The notes under the pieces: generated by a model
Told to the model about the DNA's origin: nothing
Databases searched by the model: none
What the model saw: only the letters and a program-made list of their open reading frames with translations
Part shown: positions 55,306 through 63,767 of the stretch, one piece after another
Numbering within the stretch: the stretch's first letter is position 1
How the letters are laid out: each line of letters opens with the position of its first letter
Program-made: the position numbers and the translations under genes
Assembly: GCF_001482405.1 (NCBI RefSeq)
Contig: NZ_LPXO01000013.1
Location: 1 to 64,000, forward strand
Source of the DNA: Pseudoponticoccus marisrubri
GTDB lineage: Bacteria > Pseudomonadota > Alphaproteobacteria > Rhodobacterales > Rhodobacteraceae
Direction of reading: 5' to 3'
DNA: 64,000 bases

Positions 55306-56200
55306 CCGCGCCCTCCGGCGCGACCTCGTCCTTCAGCAGCAGCACCAGCGACAGCACGGTCAGGCCGATCCCCGGCAGCACGAGCCCCGGCGGCAGGTCA
55401 TGGCCCAGCACCATCTCCCACAGGATGACCCAGCTGGGCACAAGGTAGGTATAGGCCATCACCTTGGCCGCCGGCAGGCGCAGCGTCGCGTAGCGTACCA
55501 GCAAGAAGCTGAACGCCGTCGCCGGCAGCGCCAGGTAGACCGCCACACCCCAGACCAGCGGGGGCAATGCTGCCCAATCGGTGGCCATGATCGCCGGGAC
55601 CGACCAGATCCCGGTGATCAGCGCGCCCGCGCTCAGCACCATGGCACTGAAGGGCACGGCCGGCTCGCCCTGGTTCAGGCGGCGCAAAAGCGGCGCGTAC
55701 AGCCCGTGCCCCACGCAGCCGAGGAAGAAGATCGCCTCGCCCCGCCCCACCCGGAACGCCAGAAAGGCCTGCCAGTCGGCGCGGAAGATCACCCAGAGCG
55801 CACCGGCCAGCCCGATCGAGATCGCCAGCGCCATGCGCCCCGTCGTGACCTGCCGCATCAGCAGCCAGCCGAACAGCGCCGCCAGCGCCGGGTTCGAGGT
55901 GAAAACCGCCGACATGTTGACCGGGTCGGCCGTCTTCAGCCCCTCGAACATCAGGATGAAATAGACGGCATAGAGCCCCGCCAGCAGCGCGTAGCGCCAC
56001 GGCGCGGCCAGGACCCGGCGCGGCACCGGGCGGACCGCGGCCAGCGCCCAGAGCACCGCCGCCGCCATGACGAAGCGCAGCGCGGTCAGCGCACCGGGAT
56101 CGATCAGCGGCGCGACCAGCCCGCCCAGCGAATAGGACCAGGCGACCACCGCCGAAAAGGTCAGCATGGCCAGGTGCCCGCGCTGCGCCTCGGACATCAT
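55241..56200 (-). CDS. EamA/DMT-family transporter
   Basis: A 319-residue membrane protein with ten helices in two EamA halves (YAVYFILMFEGLKTADPVNM lies in the first). Substrate unknown. Its ATG overlaps the LysR stop by ATGA, so it is coupled to the regulator. The C-terminal 25 residues are Pro/Arg-rich and run into the opposite arsR gene; a shorter natural end is impossible without a stop. Confidence 0.8.
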   Translation of the reverse strand: MMSEAQRGHLAMLTFSAVVAWSYSLGGLVAPLIDPGALTALRFVMAAAVLWALAAVRPVPRRVLAAPWRYALLAGLYAVYFILMFEGLKTADPVNMSAVFTSNPALAALFGWLLMRQVTTGRMALAISIGLAGALWVIFRADWQAFLAFRVGRGEAIFFLGCVGHGLYAPLLRRLNQGEPAVPFSAMVLSAGALITGIWSVPAIMATDWAALPPLVWGVAVYLALPATAFSFLLVRYATLRLPAAKVMAYTYLVPSWVILWEMVLGHDLPPGLVLPGIGLTVLSLVLLLKDEVAPEGAVSRDPAPRAVPGPGNARTRRD

Positions 56201-57075
56201 GCCGAGGCGTCGTCCGCGTAGGCCTTGAGATGCTTCAGGAAGGCCTGCACCTTGGCCGTCCGGTGCAGGTCCACATGGGTCACCAGCCAGAGCGGCGAGC
56301 GCCAGCTGTCCAGCGGCTCCAGTACGGGGACCAGATCGGGATGGGTCTCGGCCTCGGCCACGGGCAGGAAACCGATCCCCGCCCCCGCCAGAACGGCCTG
56401 CTGCATGACCTGCGTGTCGGTGCTGCGGAACACCACCCGGTCAAAGGGCACCTGCGCGTTCAGCCAGCGATAGAAGGGCGCGCGGCTTTCGGGATCGTCA
56501 TGCGCGACGAACTGGTGCTCGGTCAGCGCCTCCCAATCCTCGGGCAGACCCATGCGCTCGACATAAGCCGAGCTGGCGAACATGCCGATCTGCTGGCGCG
56601 AGAAGGGCTGCACCACGTTGTCGGGCTCTTCCGGCGCCGCCCCGGCCCGCAGCGCGACATGCGCCTCGCCATATTCCAGCCGGAACAGCCGGTCCCCGGT
56701 CAGGTAGCGCACGATCACGTCGGGGTATTGCGCGCGAAAGGCCGTCAGCGCCGGCACCATGAACCGCGCGAAGGCCATCAGCGAGGTCACCACCAGCTCG
56801 CCCGAGACATCGCTGCCCCGGCCACGGATGCGGCTCTCCAGCTGCTGGAACTGGTCATCGGTGGTCTGCGCCACGCGCAGCAGGTCCTGCCCCGCCTCGG
56901 TAGAGGTATAGCCACGCGCATGGCGCTGGAACAGCTTGACGCCCAGCTTGCCCTCCAGCGCGTCGATATGGCGGATCACGGTGGCATGGTGCACGCCCAG
57001 CGCCTCGGCCGCCCCGCTCACCGTGCCCAGCCGGGCCACCTGGTAGGCCGTGCGGATCTCGTCCCAGTTTTCCAT
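56197..57075 (-). CDS. LysR-family transcriptional regulator
   Basis: A 292-residue regulator: N-terminal HTH (YQVARLGTVSGAAEALGVHH) and a substrate-binding domain with GELVVTSLMAFARFMVPAL. A TXR-like pattern is normal. It faces azoR across about 150 bases and leads an operon with the EamA gene. It probably controls azoR in response to a quinone or aromatic compound, by analogy. Start at ATG 57075, upstream GTG less likely. Confidence 0.85.
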   Translation of the reverse strand: MENWDEIRTAYQVARLGTVSGAAEALGVHHATVIRHIDALEGKLGVKLFQRHARGYTSTEAGQDLLRVAQTTDDQFQQLESRIRGRGSDVSGELVVTSLMAFARFMVPALTAFRAQYPDVIVRYLTGDRLFRLEYGEAHVALRAGAAPEEPDNVVQPFSRQQIGMFASSAYVERMGLPEDWEALTEHQFVAHDDPESRAPFYRWLNAQVPFDRVVFRSTDTQVMQQAVLAGAGIGFLPVAEAETHPDLVPVLEPLDSWRSPLWLVTHVDLHRTAKVQAFLKHLKAYADDASA

Positions 57076-57225
57076 CTGAACCCTTGTGCGATTTTCCACA
57101 TCACCCGCGCATTTGGCAGAGTTGCGTTCGATTATGCAAGGGCCAATCTAGGGGCTGTCACAGGCCACACTGCCCGGCCGGCGCAAGACCCCGCCACCGG
57201 GCCCCATGTCACGAAAGGACCCATC

Positions 57226-57807
57226 ATGACCCGCACCCTGCTGCGCATCGACGCCTCTGCCCGCACCGAGGGCTCCACCACCCGCCAGATCGCCGATCGC
57301 GTGGCCGAGCGTCTCGCGCCCGAGACCGTGGTCACCCGCGACCTGTCGCAGGGGCTGCCGATGATCGATTCCGACTGGATCGCCGCCAATTTCACCGAGG
57401 CCGCGGACCGCACCGAGGCGCAGCGCGCCAAGCTCGCGCTGTCCGACGAGCTGATCGCCGAGCTTCAGGCCGCCGACACGATCCTGATCGCCGTGCCGAT
57501 CTACAATTTCGGCGTGCCCTCCGCGCTCAAGGCCTGGATCGACATGATCGCCCGCGCCCGCGTGACCTTCCGCTACACCGAAGCCGGCCCCGAAGGCCTG
57601 CTGACAGGCAAGCGCGCCATCCTCGCCGTGGCCTCGGGCGGGACCGAGGTGGACAGCGCCATCGACTTCGCCACGCCCTACCTGCGCCACGTGCTGGGCT
57701 TCGTCGGCATCACCGACGTGCAGGTCGTCCGCTCCGACCGGCAGATGGTCGATGCCGAGGCCTCCTTCGCCCGCGCCGCCACCGATATCGAGGAACTGGC
57801 CGCCTGA
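57226..57807 (+). CDS. azoR: FMN-dependent NADH-azoreductase
   Basis: A 193-residue flavodoxin-fold enzyme reducing quinones and azo compounds with NADH. The FMN-phosphate loop is IDASARTEGSTTRQI; IAVPIYNFGVPSALKAWID is the diagnostic FMN stretch. AAAGGAC precedes the ATG. Read away from the LysR gene. Confidence 0.9.
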   Translation: MTRTLLRIDASARTEGSTTRQIADRVAERLAPETVVTRDLSQGLPMIDSDWIAANFTEAADRTEAQRAKLALSDELIAELQAADTILIAVPIYNFGVPSALKAWIDMIARARVTFRYTEAGPEGLLTGKRAILAVASGGTEVDSAIDFATPYLRHVLGFVGITDVQVVRSDRQMVDAEASFARAATDIEELAA

Positions 57808-57817
57808 GGCGCCCCTT

Positions 57818-57839
57818 TTCATCTTTCCCGAAATACTCC
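57818..57839 (-). repeat. Dispersed intergenic repeat, copy 2
   Basis: On the minus strand it begins GGAGTATTTCGGG and ends AAGATGAA, differing from copy 1 at one of 22 bases. It lies between the convergent azoR and cytochrome genes. Confidence 0.6.
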
Positions 57840-57878
57840 CGCCGGAGGCGTCCCCACCGGCGGGCCCGATCCCTTCGC

Positions 57879-59066
57879 CTATTTCGTCTGGAAGGCGATG
57901 GGCCACATGAAATCGAGCGGCCTGTAGCCCTGTCCAAGGTACTGCACCACGCCCTTGGCATCGGGCTTGTTGTAGCCGGGATCCAGCGCCCCCGTCGGGA
58001 CCGAGAAGGGGAAGAAGGCCCGCGTCTCGGGGTTGTAGGCCGCCGTCGCGTGGCAGGCATGGCAGCTCGACTGGAACGTGGTCCAGTAGGCCGGCTGCGC
58101 CGTGTTCGGCCCGCCCGCAAAATCCTCCATGTCGGTATGGCCCAGGATCACCGGCTCCGCACCAGTACCGCCCGCGGTGAAGCGGATCTGCGTGCCGTTG
58201 GGCGCATAGGCCTCCAGCCCCATCCCCGCGACACCGCCCGCCTCGAGGATCGCCGCGATCTCTGCCTGCGGCAGCGGCGCGCGCTGGGTAATCAGGCTGT
58301 CGCGCACATGGCGCGCCCCGGGATTGTCGGTGAACTCGAAGGTCGCCCAGAACCAGCTGGGCGCCTCGCTGTAGAAGATGTCGCCCGGCACCTCCAGCGA
58401 CCGGATCTTCGCCATGATGTGCAGCCCCCGCCACCAATAGGTGCCGCCCTCGAACCGGTAGGTCAGCGCGCCCTCTGGCGCCGGGCTGCCCTCGGTCACC
58501 TGCAACCAGCTGGCCTTCAGCTCGATCGACCCGACCGGCATGTCGACCGCGTCATGGCTGTCGAAGAAATGCGCGATGCCGCGCCGCGTGGTCAGCCCGT
58601 TCTCGACCAGGTAGTCATAGCTGATCCGGTTGCGCACCACCTCCTCGTTGGCGCCATCGGGATCGGCCGTCGTGATTCGCCCGGCCTTCAGGTCCTTCTT
58701 CTCGACCGAGGGGCGCAGCGCCGCGCGCGGGCCCGCACCGAACTCGAAGGGCCGCGCCGTGTCGAACGTGTCGGGATCGGTGGGCCAGGCCATCCAGTTG
58801 GGCACCTGGCCGCTGCCCGAGAAGCCGCCAGCGGGATCGGAGATCGGAAAATTCACACGGGCAAACAGCATCCACGCGAAGCGCTGGCGATCCCGCAGGC
58901 TGTCGCCGAAGGCCATCTCGGCGCAGACCGACGCGAAAAGCGGCTCATGCATATAGGACCAGGCGCCTTCCCCCATGCAGGCCTCGCGCGCCTCCTCTGC
59001 CAGCGCCGGCGGGGCCGACAGCAGCAGCCCCGCTGCCACCAGCGGCCAATTCCCGATACTGCGCAT
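57879..59066 (-). CDS. Periplasmic c-type cytochrome, unknown role
   Basis: A 395-residue exported protein with a signal peptide to about residue 23 (ALAE). Most of it has no family I know (RQRFAWMLFARVNFP, GGTYWWRGLHIMAKI). One haem-c motif (CHACH in SSCHACHATAAYN) sits near residue 342. It could be an electron-transfer or detoxifying enzyme with a catalytic N-terminal part. GGAGGG precedes the ATG. Single gene. Confidence 0.65.
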   Translation of the reverse strand: MRSIGNWPLVAAGLLLSAPPALAEEAREACMGEGAWSYMHEPLFASVCAEMAFGDSLRDRQRFAWMLFARVNFPISDPAGGFSGSGQVPNWMAWPTDPDTFDTARPFEFGAGPRAALRPSVEKKDLKAGRITTADPDGANEEVVRNRISYDYLVENGLTTRRGIAHFFDSHDAVDMPVGSIELKASWLQVTEGSPAPEGALTYRFEGGTYWWRGLHIMAKIRSLEVPGDIFYSEAPSWFWATFEFTDNPGARHVRDSLITQRAPLPQAEIAAILEAGGVAGMGLEAYAPNGTQIRFTAGGTGAEPVILGHTDMEDFAGGPNTAQPAYWTTFQSSCHACHATAAYNPETRAFFPFSVPTGALDPGYNKPDAKGVVQYLGQGYRPLDFMWPIAFQTK

Positions 59067-59403
59067 GTCGCATCCCTCCTGCTGCCCGCATGCCGCTGCG
59101 TCAACACGAGGCTGACAGGCTTCGCACCGCTACTCAACCATTGATTGCCAAAGCCTCGACCAAAACGCCTAAAACTCTAACCACCGCCGCCCGCGATTGA
59201 CAGCCGGGCCGCGATGCGCTACCGCCTCAGCATCTCCGGAAGACCGATGGCCTTCCGGTCCCTTGGGCATTGCCCGGGATCGCCCTCCGTCAGCGCGTTG
59301 CGCCCACGGGGGCGTTTCCGCTGTGCCCCTTGTGCAATTGAGTCGGACCGGCCGCCCCCTTACCTTCGGGGCAGATGACAGAGAAGAAGGAGGGACCCCC
59401 CTC

Positions 59404-60906
59404 ATGTTCGAAAATCTCTCCGAACGCCTCGGCGGCGTGTTCGACCGGCTGACCAAGCAGGGCGCGCTCTCCGAAGAGGACGTGCGCACCGCCCTGCGCG
59501 AGGTCCGCGTCGCCCTGCTCGAGGCCGATGTCTCGCTGCCCGTGGCGCGGCAGTTCATCAAGGCGGTCAAGAAGAAGGCCACCGGCGCCGCGGTGACCAA
59601 GTCGGTCACCCCGGGCCAGCAGGTGGTCAAGATCGTCCATGACGAGCTGATCGCCGTGCTCGCCGGCGAGGATGGCGATCCCGGCAAGCTCAAGATCGAC
59701 AACCCGCCCGCGCCGATCCTGATGGTCGGCCTGCAGGGCGGCGGCAAGACGACCACCACCGCCAAGCTGGCCAAGCGTCTCAGGGAACGTGACGGCAAGA
59801 AGGTCCTGATGGCCTCGCTTGACGTCAACCGCCCGGCGGCGATGGAGCAGCTGGCCATTCTCGGCCAGCAGATCGGCGTCGACACGCTGCCCATCGTCAA
59901 GGGAGAGGACCCGGTCGCCATCGCGAAACGCGCCAAGACGCAGGCGGGGCTCGGCGGCTACGACGTCTACATGCTGGACACGGCCGGGCGGCTCTCCATC
60001 GACGAAGAGCTGATGGCCCAGGTCGAGGCGGTGCGCGATGTCGCCAACCCGCGCGAGACGATCCTCGTGGTCGACGGCCTGACCGGCCAGGACGCGGTCC
60101 ACACGGCCGAGAATTTCGACAACCGCATCGGCATCTCGGGCGTCGTGCTGACCCGGATGGATGGCGACGGGCGCGGCGGCGCCGCCCTGTCCATGCGCGC
60201 GATCACCGGCAAGCCGATCAAGTTCGTGGGCCTGGGCGAGAAGATGGACGCGCTCGAGACCTTCGAGCCCGACCGCGTCGCCGGCCGCATCCTCGGCATG
60301 GGCGACATCGTCGCGCTGGTGGAAAAGGCGCAGGCCACGCTCGAGGCCGAACAGGCCGAGCGCATGATGAAGCGCTTCCAGAAGGGTCAGTTCAACATGA
60401 ACGACCTCAAGATGCAGCTCGAGCAGATGATGAAGATGGGCGGCATGGAGGGCATGATGCAGATGATGCCCGGCATGGGGAAGATGGCCAAGCAGGTCGG
60501 CGAGGCCGGCATCGATGACGGCATGCTGCGCCAGCAGATCGCGCTGATCCAGTCCATGACCAAGACCGAGCGCGCCAACCCGCAGATCCTGCAGGCCAGC
60601 CGCAAGAAGCGCATCGCCAGGGGCGCCGGGCTCGAGGTCTCGGACCTCAACAAGCTGCTCAAGATGCAGCGCCAGATGTCCGACATGATGAAGAAGATGG
60701 GCAAGATGGGCAAAGGCGGCATGATGAAACAGGCCATGCGCGGCATGTTCGGCAAGGGGGGCCTGCCGCCCGAGATGGCCGGCCAGATGGATCCCAAGGC
60801 GCTCGAGGCCGCAGCCAAGCAGATGGGCGGCAAGGGCGGCCTGCCGGGCATGGGCGGCGGCGCGGCCCTGCCGCCGGGCCTGTCGGGGTTCGGCAAGAAG
60901 AAATGA
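59404..60906 (+). CDS. ffh: Signal recognition particle protein Ffh
   Basis: A 500-residue GTPase that binds signal peptides of nascent membrane proteins with SRP RNA. N domain from MFENLSERLGG, G domain with GLQGGGKTTTTAKLAKR and LDTAGRLSIDEEL, and a Met-rich M domain (MMKMGGMEGMMQMMPGMGKM). AAGGAGGG lies 12 bases before the ATG; the longer frame is rejected. Followed by the acetyltransferase array. Confidence 0.97.
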   Translation: MFENLSERLGGVFDRLTKQGALSEEDVRTALREVRVALLEADVSLPVARQFIKAVKKKATGAAVTKSVTPGQQVVKIVHDELIAVLAGEDGDPGKLKIDNPPAPILMVGLQGGGKTTTTAKLAKRLRERDGKKVLMASLDVNRPAAMEQLAILGQQIGVDTLPIVKGEDPVAIAKRAKTQAGLGGYDVYMLDTAGRLSIDEELMAQVEAVRDVANPRETILVVDGLTGQDAVHTAENFDNRIGISGVVLTRMDGDGRGGAALSMRAITGKPIKFVGLGEKMDALETFEPDRVAGRILGMGDIVALVEKAQATLEAEQAERMMKRFQKGQFNMNDLKMQLEQMMKMGGMEGMMQMMPGMGKMAKQVGEAGIDDGMLRQQIALIQSMTKTERANPQILQASRKKRIARGAGLEVSDLNKLLKMQRQMSDMMKKMGKMGKGGMMKQAMRGMFGKGGLPPEMAGQMDPKALEAAAKQMGGKGGLPGMGGGAALPPGLSGFGKKK

Positions 60907-60914
60907 CCCGCCCT

Positions 60915-60936
60915 TTCATCTTTCCGAAAATACTCA
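60915..60936 (-). repeat. Dispersed intergenic repeat, copy 3
   Basis: On the minus strand TGAGTATTTTCGG to AAGATGAA, differing from copy 1 at three of 22 bases. It sits just past the ffh stop, with its orientation opposite to the gene. Confidence 0.5.
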
Positions 60937-60975
60937 TGCTGCCAGAAAGGCCCGCGCACCGCTTGCCCTGACACG

Positions 60976-61512
60976 ATGCCCGCACCGATCCTGCATACCC
61001 CGCGCCTCACGCTGCGCCCCCATCTCCGCTCGGACATGGACACGTTCTGGACCTTTTTCCAGGGCGACCGGGCGGGGTATGTCTCGGCCCCCGCGACCCG
61101 CAGCCAGCTCTGGTACGGCTTCGCCTCCGAGGTCGGCAGCTGGGACCTGATGGGCCATGGCGGCTGGGGCGTCGATCTGAAGGACGGCACCTTCATCGGA
61201 CAGGTCGCCATCGGCCAGCCGCCGCATTTCCCCGAGCTCGAGATCGGCTGGATAGTCTTCGACGGGCACGAGGGGCAGGGCTACGCGCAGGAGGCGGCCA
61301 CCGCGGCGCTGCACTGGGCCTGGGGCGCGCTGCCGATCGACACGCTGGTCAGCTACATCCATCCCGGGAACACGCGCTCCATCGCGCTGGCCGAACGGCT
61401 GGGCGCGCAGCACGACCCCGACGCCCCCCGGCCTGACGGCGAAACCCCGGCCGAGACGCTGGTCTACCGCCACCGGCCCGATGCCGATGGCAGCCCGGAG
61501 GCCTATGCATGA
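60976..61512 (+). CDS. GNAT acetyltransferase 1 of tandem array
   Basis: A 178-residue RimJ/RimL-type N-acetyltransferase. The start LHTPRLTLRPHLRSDMDTFW is the usual substrate-side strand; acetyl-CoA binding is shown by ELEIGWIVFDGHEGQGYA. The substrate is unknown. First in the series after ffh; stop overlaps the next start by ATGA. Confidence 0.85.
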   Translation: MPAPILHTPRLTLRPHLRSDMDTFWTFFQGDRAGYVSAPATRSQLWYGFASEVGSWDLMGHGGWGVDLKDGTFIGQVAIGQPPHFPELEIGWIVFDGHEGQGYAQEAATAALHWAWGALPIDTLVSYIHPGNTRSIALAERLGAQHDPDAPRPDGETPAETLVYRHRPDADGSPEAYA

Positions 61513-62078
61513 GCCGATCGCCTGACAACCCCCTGATGGCCGGGGCCGACAGCCTGACCCGGGCGCCGCGGCTCGAGACCGAGCGGCTGATCCTGCGCGG
61601 CCCCGAACGCCGCGACGCCGCGCCGGTGATCGACTTCCTGATGGATGCCGAGCGCGCCGAGGGGTTCGGCCACATTCCCGAACGTGGCGAGGCCTGGCGC
61701 TGGTTCGCGCTGCTGGTCGGGCACTGGCACATCCACGGCTTCGGCTATTTCGTGGTCGAGGACCGCGCCAGCGGCGCCGCCGCCGGGATCTCGGGCATCT
61801 GGTTCCCCGAGACATGGCCCGAGCCCGAGCTGGGCTGGGTGGTGTTCGACGGGTTCGAGGGGCGCGGCATCGCCTTCGAGGCCGCATCCCGCGCCCGGCT
61901 CTGGGCCTATGCAGATCTCGGGCTGACCACGCTGACCTCGAACATCGTGCCCGGCAACGCACGGTCCAAGCGCCTGGCCGAGCGGCTGGGCGCCCGCTAT
62001 GAGCGCACCTACCTGAACACCAACATGGGCGAGGACGAGCTGTGGCGTCACCCCGGCCCGGCCGAGGTGCTGGCATGA
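61509..62078 (+). CDS. GNAT acetyltransferase 2
   Basis: A 189-residue member: TERLILRGPERRDAAPVIDF and the acetyl-CoA loop GFEGRGIAFEAASRA. Its N-terminal 20 residues are extra. Coupled on both sides by ATGA overlaps. Confidence 0.85.
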   Translation: MSRSPDNPLMAGADSLTRAPRLETERLILRGPERRDAAPVIDFLMDAERAEGFGHIPERGEAWRWFALLVGHWHIHGFGYFVVEDRASGAAAGISGIWFPETWPEPELGWVVFDGFEGRGIAFEAASRARLWAYADLGLTTLTSNIVPGNARSKRLAERLGARYERTYLNTNMGEDELWRHPGPAEVLA

Positions 62079-62584
62079 TCCCCGATGTCACGCTCACCAC
62101 CGACCGGCTGATCCTGCGCCCCCCGCAGGAGGATGATTTCGACGCGGTCGCGGCCTATGTCGCCTCGCCCCGCGCGCGTTTCACCGGCGGGACCAGCGAC
62201 GACCAGTTCCACGCCTGGCGCGGCTTCCTGGGCGTGATGGGGCATTGGTGCCTGCGCGGCTACGGCATGTTCACCGTCTGCCGGCCCGATGGCACGCGGC
62301 TGGGCCGGGTCGGCATCATCAACCACATCATGTGGGACGAGCCCGAGCTGGGCTGGCAGCTCTTCGACGGCTACGAGGGGTTCGGCTATGCCACCGAGGC
62401 CGCCATCGCCGCGCGCGACTGGGCGGCGGCGGCGCATGGGCTTGGGCCGCTGATCTCCTATATCCATGCCGAGAACACGCGCTCGCGCCGGGTGGCCGAG
62501 CGGATGGGCGCGCGATACGAGCGCGACACCGTGCTTCTGGGCCACGAGGCGCAGGTCTGGCGCCACGAGGAGGGCCAGGGATGA
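62075..62584 (+). CDS. GNAT acetyltransferase 3
   Basis: A 169-residue member: TTDRLILRPPQEDDFDAVAA and GYEGFGYATEAAIAA. The ATG within the previous stop codon (ATGA) is chosen over an upstream in-frame start. Coupled to the next gene by ATGA. Confidence 0.85.
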   Translation: MIPDVTLTTDRLILRPPQEDDFDAVAAYVASPRARFTGGTSDDQFHAWRGFLGVMGHWCLRGYGMFTVCRPDGTRLGRVGIINHIMWDEPELGWQLFDGYEGFGYATEAAIAARDWAAAAHGLGPLISYIHAENTRSRRVAERMGARYERDTVLLGHEAQVWRHEEGQG

Positions 62585-63165
62585 GCACACCCGCCATCGC
62601 CCCCGTGGAACGCCACCGTCCGGGCCCCGCCGCCCGGACCGCCGCGCGGCTGGGTGGCCGCGTGCCGGTGCTCGACACCCGCCGGCTGCAGCTGCGCGGC
62701 CCGCGGATCTACGATTTCGCCGCCTTCGCCGAGATCATGACCACGGACCGGGCGATCTTCATGGGCGGGCCCTTCACCCGGGCCGAGGCCTGGGGCGAGT
62801 TCACGCAGTATACCGCGCAATGGATGCTGCACGGCCACGGGCTGTGGACGATCGATGCGCAGACCGCACCCTCGGCGGGCTTCGTGACGCTGGGCTTCGA
62901 ATATGACGACCCCGAGCCCGAGCTGGGCATCTTCCTGACCGCAGCGGCCGAGGGGCAGGGCTATGCCGAGGAGGCGCTGCGCGCCGTGCGCGCCCATGCC
63001 TTCGAAGCGCTCGACTGGGACAACGTCGCCTCTTTCGTGGCGGAGGACAATGACCGCTGCATCCGCCTGATGGAGCGCCTCGGCGCCACGCGCGACAGCG
63101 CCGCCGAGGCCGCGCTGGACGCGCCCGGGACCCTCGTTTTCCGGCACGTGAAGGAGACCGCCTGA
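62581..63165 (+). CDS. GNAT acetyltransferase 4
   Basis: A 194-residue member: DTRRLQLRGPRIYDFAAFAE and AAEGQGYAEEALRAV. A longer N-terminal tail (about 28 residues, Arg/Pro-rich) precedes the domain. It ends at TGATG, sharing one base with the next start. Confidence 0.85.
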   Translation: MSTPAIAPVERHRPGPAARTAARLGGRVPVLDTRRLQLRGPRIYDFAAFAEIMTTDRAIFMGGPFTRAEAWGEFTQYTAQWMLHGHGLWTIDAQTAPSAGFVTLGFEYDDPEPELGIFLTAAAEGQGYAEEALRAVRAHAFEALDWDNVASFVAEDNDRCIRLMERLGATRDSAAEAALDAPGTLVFRHVKETA

Positions 63166-63767
63166 TGGGCCATCGCGACATTCCCGTCCTGCAGACCCGG
63201 CGGCTGGTCCTGCGCGCCCCCGCCCCCGCGGATTACCCGGATTTCAAGGCGACCTTCGCCTCCTACCGGTCGCGCTTCATGGGCGGTCCGCTCAACGCCT
63301 ACGAGACATGGATGCTCTATGCCGCCGAGATCGGCCATTGGGAGATCCGCGGCTTCGGCATGTGGATGGTGCATCTGAAGGACACCGAAGAGACCGTCGG
63401 CATGGCCGGCGGCTGGTTCCCGGCCAAGTGGCCCGAGCGCGAGATCGCCTGGATCATCTGGCCCGACCGCGCCGGCAAGGGCTATGCGCTTGAGGCCACC
63501 GACCGCGTGCGGCGTTTCTTCTATGAAGAGCAGGGCTGGGACGGGGCGGTCAGCTATATCGACCCCAAGAACCTCGACTCGATCCGCCTCGCCGAGCGGC
63601 TGGGCTGCACCAAGGATCACGCGGCGCCCTCGATCGACGGCACGGATGCGGTCTATCGCCATCCCGCGCCGGCCGACCTGCAGGGCCAGCTGGGCCATGG
63701 CATCGCAATGGAGATCGCGCATTACCAGGATCCGCTGTTCAAGCCGAAAGGCTTCGCCATTGACTGA
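63165..63767 (+). CDS. GNAT acetyltransferase 5
   Basis: A 200-residue member: QTRRLVLRAPAPADYPDFKA and DRAGKGYALEATDRV. It has a longer C-terminal tail (IAMEIAHYQDPLFKPKGFAI) than the others. Overlaps the next start by eight bases. Confidence 0.85.
   Translation: MGHRDIPVLQTRRLVLRAPAPADYPDFKATFASYRSRFMGGPLNAYETWMLYAAEIGHWEIRGFGMWMVHLKDTEETVGMAGGWFPAKWPEREIAWIIWPDRAGKGYALEATDRVRRFFYEEQGWDGAVSYIDPKNLDSIRLAERLGCTKDHAAPSIDGTDAVYRHPAPADLQGQLGHGIAMEIAHYQDPLFKPKGFAID

Noticed and set aside
56230-57225. N-terminal extension of the azoreductase frame
   Set aside because: It is antisense to the LysR gene; the true start at 57226 has a ribosome site and family N terminus.
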